Source of the DNA: Rubrobacteraceae bacterium | GTDB taxonomy: Bacteria; Actinomycetota; Rubrobacteria; Rubrobacterales; Rubrobacteraceae | Assembly: GCA_013698525.1 (NCBI GenBank) | Contig: JACCSM010000385.1 | Location: forward strand, 1-10,280 | Length of the DNA: 10,280 bases | Direction of reading: 5' to 3' | Shown: positions 6,310 through 10,280 of the stretch, piece by piece | Position numbering within the stretch: position 1 is the stretch's first letter | Layout of the letters: every line of letters starts with the position of its first letter | The notes under the pieces: model-generated | Told to the model about the DNA's origin: nothing | What the model saw: only the letters and a program-made list of their open reading frames with translations | Database searches by the model: none | Program-made: the position numbers and the translations under genes

Positions 6310-6672
6310 TCAACCCCTCAGGGACGCGAACCTCTCGTGCAGAAACGCGTGGTACTCCTCGCGCACGGCCGCGCCTTCGGCCCACTCCAGGTAGTGCCCC
6401 AGCCATGAGTCGCGGGCCTCTGCGCCCCCCAACTCGCGCAAGTGGGCTGGCCTTTGGGCCTCGCGGTCGGCTAGCAGGCCAGCCTGCCACTGGGCGGCCT
6501 TCTCGTGTCGATGGAAACCGTCAGCAAGCTCGCCCAGTCGGCTGCCGGCAGGGGTCTTAAGCACCTCTGCAAACGCGTCCTCGAAGGTATGCCCCGTCCT
6601 CTCCGAGACCGCCTCGGCCTGTCTGGCCAGCGACTCCACCACCATCTCGGATACGGTCTGCTCTGCTCTCAA
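6310..6672 (-). CDS. Hypothetical protein, 120 aa
   Basis: Not recognised by family. The protein looks alpha-helical and charged (MVVESLARQAEAVSERTGHT then FEDAFAEVLKTPAGSRLGEL) and is rich in Glu, Ala and Arg, with no signal peptide or membrane segment. The C-terminus (YLEWAEGAAVREEYHAFLHERFASLRG) also looks helical. A strong ribosome site (AAGGAGGAGGAG) lies just upstream of a TTG start at 6670-6672; the first ATG would be ten codons later, too far from that site. It is separated from the upstream gene pair by about 110 bases. Codon use and the strong ribosome site support a real gene; the function is unknown. Confidence 0.65.
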   Translation of the reverse strand: MRAEQTVSEMVVESLARQAEAVSERTGHTFEDAFAEVLKTPAGSRLGELADGFHRHEKAAQWQAGLLADREAQRPAHLRELGGAEARDSWLGHYLEWAEGAAVREEYHAFLHERFASLRG

Positions 6673-6782
6673 GCTCTCCTCCTCCTTCTGAAAGCTCGTT
6701 CCAGGCGCGGCATTCTACGCCCGCATAGGCTAATTCTCATGAGTGTGCGTCAACGGATCGCTAGGTTTGGAGACCACCTCAA

Positions 6783-7034
6783 TTAGGCTCTTCTGTAAAT
6801 AGTGCGCGGTCGGCGCTCACTTGGCGCCCCATCGGGGGTCTCGTCCCTCAGCTGGTAGTGCCAGAACAAATGGGGGCCCCCGCCGTCTAGGACCACCTCG
6901 TGGGCCGCGTGGTCCGGATGGCCGAAGCTCTGCGTGATCGTGCCGGACAAGCCCTGCAACTCATCCGGCACAGAGTCGAGCTCGCGCAACCTCACCTTCG
7001 CGCCGATGCGGCCTTCCGATGTCGGATGGATCAT
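6783..7034 (-). CDS. Small SH3-like barrel protein (B), 83 aa
   Basis: Not assignable to a named family. The core GRIGAKVRLRE...LSGTITQSFG....HEVVLDGGGPHLFWHYQL has the rhythm of a small five-strand SH3/KOW-like barrel: a G-x-[KR]-V-R start, a central G-T-I strand, and a final L-F-W-x-x-x-L strand. It aligns by eye over most of its length with the protein encoded immediately upstream (7036-7266), so the two appear to be tandem paralogues. The ATG lies one base after the stop of that gene, with the G-rich end of that gene as ribosome site, so the pair is translationally coupled. It is cytoplasmic and acidic to neutral. The fold assignment is inference from pattern only. Confidence 0.65.
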   Translation of the reverse strand: MIHPTSEGRIGAKVRLRELDSVPDELQGLSGTITQSFGHPDHAAHEVVLDGGGPHLFWHYQLRDETPDGAPSERRPRTIYRRA

Positions 7035-7035
7035 G

Positions 7036-7266
7036 CTAGCCCCCCTCGAACATCGAACGCCACCAAGTCCGCGGTGGAGAAATCTCTTTTAGGTCCGCCG
7101 GCCAGAACAGCCTCCGCCGGCCATCAGAGAGCTGTACGTCTACAGCAACATGCTCGCGCCCCCCGTAGCGGCCCATGATCTTGCCCACGGCCTCTCGCCG
7201 GGACTCAACCCTGTGGTCCCCTCGCACCCTCACCCTTGTGCCGACGCGTATCTCGTCAAAGCCCAC
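7036..7266 (-). CDS. Small SH3-like barrel protein (A), 76 aa
   Basis: This is a paralogue of the following gene. IRVGTRVRVRG...AVGKIMGRYGGREHVAVDVQLSDGRRRLFWPADL matches the other copy at the G-x-R/K-V-R-V/L-R start, the central glycine-isoleucine strand, the H-V/A-A..V-x-L strand and the closing LFW...L. It is very basic in the middle (RGDHRVESRREAVGK), which could suit nucleic-acid binding; this is inference. The start is GTG 7264-7266 with a weak GGGGTGG upstream. It is the first gene of a two-gene unit. A 20-codon frame with a strong ribosome site lies just upstream (7256-7318) and overlaps this start by 11 bases. Confidence 0.6.
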   Translation of the reverse strand: MGFDEIRVGTRVRVRGDHRVESRREAVGKIMGRYGGREHVAVDVQLSDGRRRLFWPADLKEISPPRTWWRSMFEGG

Positions 7267-7788
7267 GACCTAACCACCCCTTCCCGTTGGCGCACCTACG
7301 CGCTACCGCGCGACTCACATACTCCTTTACCTCCTCAGGCAAGCTGAGGAGAGTGTGGCTTCTAGGCTAGAGGGGAAACGGGCAGAAGTCGATGGGACAT
7401 AAGTCCTAGACGCATATGTGTCATCCCAGACCTAGCTTATCGGCGGGTTCCAAGGCCGGGGGTCTTCAGATGAGGTGCTTCCGCACCTTGCTGAAAATCG
7501 CCCACTTGTTGCTAGTCTCCAGATGGTGGCAGTGGCACAGCGAACCTACACATATGCTTTATATCCTTTCCCCAGCTCGCCTCGAAGCCTAATCAGGCTT
7601 GAGCGGGAGTCGTAAGAACAATTGCCTATCATTGGGTGACGTGGATATTCTGTTTCCGAGAACATCCTCGATGACAAGATCTCAAAAATGTGTTCTGTCA
7701 CGGCTGTGGCGTTGCCGAATGGGTGGTATTCTGCTACTGCTTCAGAGGTGAGTTCTGCGATGTGCGAGATAAAGGCAGCAGGGTAGCT
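7267..7788. other. Intergenic region between divergent genes, with palindromes
   Basis: This region should hold the promoters of the minus-strand small-gene unit and of the plus-strand kinase. It contains a perfect 8-bp stem (CTCCTCAG 7331-7338 with CTGAGGAG 7344-7351) and GGGACATAAGTCCT at 7394-7407, a near-palindrome of the kind bound by NarL/DosR-type regulators. A minus-strand frame at 7546-8166 overlaps the kinase and is its shadow. I see no clear -35/-10 pair. Confidence 0.4.
7394..7407. promoter_or_regulatory. DosR/NarL-type operator-like palindrome
   Basis: GGGACATAAGTCCT agrees with the DosR-box core GGGACTWWAGTCCC at 12 of 14 positions. It lies about 130 bases from the minus-strand unit start and about 380 from the kinase start. 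A NarL-type regulator is encoded 1.5 kb away. Binding is inferred from the match alone. Confidence 0.35.
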
Positions 7789-8859
7789 ATGCGGCAACCA
7801 GTACCAGAAGAGATCAATCAGGTACATCAGGCTGGATCGACCCTGCACGATGGCGAATTGCATTTCCGTCGGTTGCTGGAAAAGCTGCCCGCCGGGGCGT
7901 ACACCTGCGATCCCGAAGGATTGATCACCTATTTTAACCAGCATGCGGTGCGACTGTGGGGGCGCGCGCCGAAGCTGAACGATCCCGTGGACCGCTTCTG
8001 CGGCTCCTTTAAGCTTTTTGCGGTAGATGGATCCCCGATCGCTCACAACCAATGTTGGATGGCGCTCGCGCTCGAGTCGAACGAAGGGTACAACAAGCGC
8101 GAGATCGTCATCGAGCGCCCGGGCGGCGAGCGTCTGAGCGCCCTGGCCCACGCTAATCCCATCCACGACGAGTCGGGCAACCTCATCGGGGCGGTGAATG
8201 TGCTGGTAGACATAACCGAGCGCAAACGCGCCGAAGAAGAACTACGAATGGTGCGGGAGGCTGAGCGCAGCCGGATAGCCCGCGATCTGCACGATGGGGT
8301 GTTGCAAGACCTCGCGGCCGTCGTGCAAGGGCTGGAAGCCGCCCGCATGGAGCAGAAAACACGGTTTGAGGGATATGATACCGATCTCCATCGAGAGATC
8401 GATACCCTAAGGCAAGCCGCTTCGAAGTTGCGCCGGGCCGTCTACGATCTGCGTTCGGAGAAACCCCCACCGTTTCTTCAGGCCATTGAATCTCTAGTGG
8501 AGGTCAACCTTCAGCGGGCTCCCGAGTGCGAGGTAAAACTTGAGGTCCAAGACGACTTCCCGCACGAGATTCCTGACGAGACGGGTAGGGAGCTGCTTAG
8601 GATCGTCCAAGAAGCTCTCACCAATGCCAGGTGCCACTCCGAGGCGCGCAACGTCCGCATCGGTTTGGAAGTAGAAGGAGCCGACTCCTTGGTGGTGGAG
8701 GTAGCCGACGACGGGCTGGGCTTCAACCCCGCATCGGCGGATAGCGGGGTGGGCATTGAAGGAATGCGCGAGCGGGTGTCTTTGCTAGGGGGGGATATGG
8801 CGATCCGCTCCGAGATTGGTAAGAGGACGTTGGTACGCGTCAGGGTGCCATGCCCTTGA
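7789..8859 (+). CDS. PAS-domain sensor histidine kinase, NarL/DegS type (HisKA_3)
   Basis: A cytoplasmic kinase of 356 aa from the chosen ATG. A PAS domain spans about 26-145 (LLEKLPAGAYTCDPEGLITY to GAVNVLVDITERKRAEEEL). The HisKA_3 dimerisation helix carries phospho-acceptor H168 in ARDLHDGVLQDL. The HATPase domain (about 265-355) has an N-box around N279 (EALTNARCHSEAR), a D-x-G box DDGLGF (307-312) and GVGIEGMRERVSLLGG. There is no transmembrane segment, so the signal must be intracellular or a bound cofactor. The frame is open back to an ATG at 7690, but the extra 33 residues are cysteine-rich and unlike a PAS lead-in, while AGGG precedes the 7789 ATG. A NarL-type regulator lies convergently 52 bases downstream and is the obvious partner. 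Confidence 0.88.
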   Translation: MRQPVPEEINQVHQAGSTLHDGELHFRRLLEKLPAGAYTCDPEGLITYFNQHAVRLWGRAPKLNDPVDRFCGSFKLFAVDGSPIAHNQCWMALALESNEGYNKREIVIERPGGERLSALAHANPIHDESGNLIGAVNVLVDITERKRAEEELRMVREAERSRIARDLHDGVLQDLAAVVQGLEAARMEQKTRFEGYDTDLHREIDTLRQAASKLRRAVYDLRSEKPPPFLQAIESLVEVNLQRAPECEVKLEVQDDFPHEIPDETGRELLRIVQEALTNARCHSEARNVRIGLEVEGADSLVVEVADDGLGFNPASADSGVGIEGMRERVSLLGGDMAIRSEIGKRTLVRVRVPCP

Positions 8860-8911
8860 TCCCTGCGTGAGCAACAAGCCGTAGATAGCGTAGAGGAGGA
8901 TCGGGGTTGCG

Positions 8912-9583
8912 TTAGGGAAGCTCCGGTTGCTCGATGTCCACAAGACCACGACGAACGGCGTAGATGACGGCCTGGGTCCTGTCGAAGATGTGCAACTTCC
9001 TGTAGATGTTGGAGGCATGGTTGCGAACCGTCTTCTCCGAGATGCCCAGATCGCGCGCTATCTCCTTGTTGCTCTTGCCCTGAGCCAGCGCCTTTATCAC
9101 CTCGAGCTCTCGCTCGGTGAGGCTCGGAGCGAGCTCAGTGCTTGAGCGAATGCCCTCGAAGGTCGTCATCGTCTTCTTCGCGATATCAGGAGACATGATG
9201 GTGTCTCCGGCATGGACGGCCTTTATCGCGCTCGCGAGATCTTCCGGGGCGCAATCCTTCAGGATGTACCCCTGCGCGCCGGCCTTAATCGCTTGAAAGA
9301 GGTTGATGTCATCGGTGTGGACGGTCAGGACCAGGACCTGTGTCCTTGGCAAAAGACTGAGAATCTTTCGAGTCGCCCTGATGCCACCCATCCCCGGCAT
9401 AGAGAGGTCCATAAGCACGACGTCGGGCTCCTCCCTCAGACACATCTCCACGGCCTCCTCGCCCGTGTGCGCCCTACCCACCACTTCCACGTCACGTTGG
9501 ATGCTGAGGATCCTGACAAGACCGTCGACGAAAAGTCGCTGATCGTCGACGATCGTTACCTTAATCACACCCTCTTCACGCAA
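8912..9583 (-). CDS. NarL/FixJ-family response regulator
   Basis: A 223-aa two-domain regulator. The receiver (about 7-125) has acidic pocket D13/D14, phospho-acceptor D59 in VVLMDLSMPGMGG, T89 and K111 (GYILKD). After a linker, a LuxR-type helix-turn-helix (about 155-215) reads LTERELEVIKALAQGKSNKE then IARDLGISEKTVRNH, with the recognition helix at the end. Phosphorylation, most likely by the adjacent kinase, should promote dimerisation and binding to palindromic sites. The TTG start (9581-9583) follows GGGGAGAAGAGG; an in-frame GTG five codons later is too close to a purine site to be preferred. The gene is convergent with its presumed kinase and not co-transcribed with it. No obvious terminator is visible in the 52-bp gap. 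Confidence 0.92.
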   Translation of the reverse strand: MREEGVIKVTIVDDQRLFVDGLVRILSIQRDVEVVGRAHTGEEAVEMCLREEPDVVLMDLSMPGMGGIRATRKILSLLPRTQVLVLTVHTDDINLFQAIKAGAQGYILKDCAPEDLASAIKAVHAGDTIMSPDIAKKTMTTFEGIRSSTELAPSLTERELEVIKALAQGKSNKEIARDLGISEKTVRNHASNIYRKLHIFDRTQAVIYAVRRGLVDIEQPELP

Positions 9584-10018
9584 TGTCCTCTTCTCCCCTG
9601 CCTTTGTCGTGGCGCCTCACTGCTAGGGTATCGTGCCACGCCTGCACATCCAAATCGAGGATAGCATCTCATACAGCGGCGACGGGAAATACCAATCGAT
9701 GTGGTAACGACAGTCTCGGTGCTTATCAGGAGAGAAGTTCGGGACAAAATACCTACAGAACTGCAGCCCCATGTCCCATAGAGTACTCCCAACATCACGG
9801 GCACAGGGCTTCTCTACCCCCTCCGAAGCTCCAAGGCCCGGCACAGCACATCGGGCCGAGCCTTCGGCTCAGCTCTAAGCTCGTGCATCCGGTGCCCGCT
9901 TTTTCGAGGTGATAGGTGGGAAAGGGAAAGGAGGAGTCGGGCACCGGATCAGCTTCCCTATTCTTACAGTACTCTTATGATTAATGCCAGCATTCTTACT
10001 GCAAATGGACGCTTTTTG
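9584..10018. other. Non-coding stretch with inverted repeat, no gene supported
   Basis: It should contain the promoter of the response-regulator gene. Frames on both strands (for example minus 9623-9844) have no ribosome site or recognisable product. The stretch holds a GAGCC-TTC-GGCTC hairpin (9858-9870) and a 12-bp perfect inverted repeat around a purine-rich tract. Confidence 0.4.
9887..9949. repeat. 12-bp perfect inverted repeat around a purine-rich spacer
   Basis: ATCCGGTGCCCG (9887-9898) and CGGGCACCGGAT (9938-9949) are exact reverse complements separated by 39 bases. The spacer carries the purine tract GTGGGAAAGGGAAAGGAGG (about 9917-9935). It lies 70 bp left of the second tRNA fragment. 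Confidence 0.6.
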
Positions 10019-10064
10019 GAGAGCCGACGAGCGGACTCGAACCGCCCACCTGCTCATTACGAGT
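10019..10064 (-). repeat. tRNA-Thr(CGT) 3'-half fragment, right att-like repeat
   Basis: This is the second copy of the 46-bp tRNA-Thr 3' half in the same orientation as 5865-5910, with 44 of 46 bases identical. It runs from the anticodon loop to three bases past the tRNA end. The 5' half is again missing; unrelated DNA with tandem repeats follows to the right. Confidence 0.85.
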
Positions 10065-10280
10065 TTGCTTGAGCACGTTCTAACCCGTCCTGGGGCGTCC
10101 GTAAATTGCGCTTGTTTAGGCGGTTTTCGACGATCTGGGGGAGTTGCTTTGTTCATTCCGTACCAGTGCGTACCAGCCCGGTTGCAGTACGGTTGCAGTA
10201 CACTCTCGCAAGGGCTCGGTTAGGGAACGTAGCTTCACTGGTGCACCTTCTGAGGGTGGGTCTTAGGATCTTAGGCTCCC
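10065..10280. other. Non-coding DNA with tandem repeats beside the tRNA fragment
   Basis: GTACCAG occurs at 10160-10166 and 10170-10176. GGTTGCAGTAC occurs twice without a gap at 10180-10190 and 10191-10201. No gene is supported. The pattern fits integrase arm-type sites of a further element extending beyond the window. Confidence 0.5.

Noticed and set aside
6113..6394. 93-aa plus-strand frame
   Set aside because: It has no ribosome site, overlaps the 3' end of the minus-strand gene and has a composition unlike real genes here.
7476..7489. GGTGC-TTCC-GCACC hairpin
   Set aside because: It has only five pairs and no T-run or conserved context; not enough to call a terminator.
7546..8166. 206-aa minus-strand frame upstream of and into the kinase
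   Set aside because: It overlaps the PAS domain coding region antiparallel and has no recognisable domain or ribosome site.
1..10280. CRISPR array, rRNA, or complete tRNA gene
   Set aside because: There are no regularly spaced repeats beyond pairs and no rRNA-like sequence. Both tRNA-like stretches lack the D-arm and 5' acceptor strand.

Overview
The window is GC-rich with frequent GTG and TTG starts. It looks like a high-GC Gram-positive actinobacterium; the gene style recalls Rubrobacter, but that is an impression and not something the sequence proves.

Layout. (1) 1-3598, minus strand: a peptide-uptake/peptide-catabolism neighbourhood. It holds the 5' end of a gene with a twin-arginine signal (probably an ABC-transporter substrate-binding protein), an M20 metallopeptidase with all its metal ligands, and a 467-aa M24-fold (creatinase/Xaa-Pro peptidase-like) protein that appears to have lost most of its metal ligands. 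A decayed IS630 transposase lies between the two peptidase genes. (2) 3608-5046: a complete IS110-family element. Its 5' non-coding end holds a bridge RNA whose four guide segments can be matched to the element ends and to the flanking target DNA. The element sits exactly on the Shine-Dalgarno sequence of the M24 gene. (3) 5049-5860, minus strand: a small unrecognised gene and the C-terminal remnant of an HNH/DUF1524-type protein, ending in short tandem repeats and a strong hairpin. (4) 5865-10064: a 4.15-kb segment bounded by two same-orientation copies of the 3' half of a tRNA-Thr(CGT) gene. This is the footprint of integration into a tRNA gene, but no integrase is present. Inside are three small minus-strand genes (two of them adjacent paralogues with a predicted SH3-like barrel) and a two-component pair (PAS/HisKA_3 kinase and NarL-type regulator) arranged convergently. 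(5) 10065-10280: non-coding DNA with tandem repeats, probably the end of a further element in the same tRNA gene.

The most informative result is the IS110 bridge RNA. In 5'-3' order its segments match left target, right target (reverse complement), element right end, and element left end (reverse complement). They sit in the two internal loops of a foldable RNA. Joining the element ends as a circle would also create a -35/-10 promoter with a 17-bp spacer that starts transcription at the base of the RNA's first hairpin.
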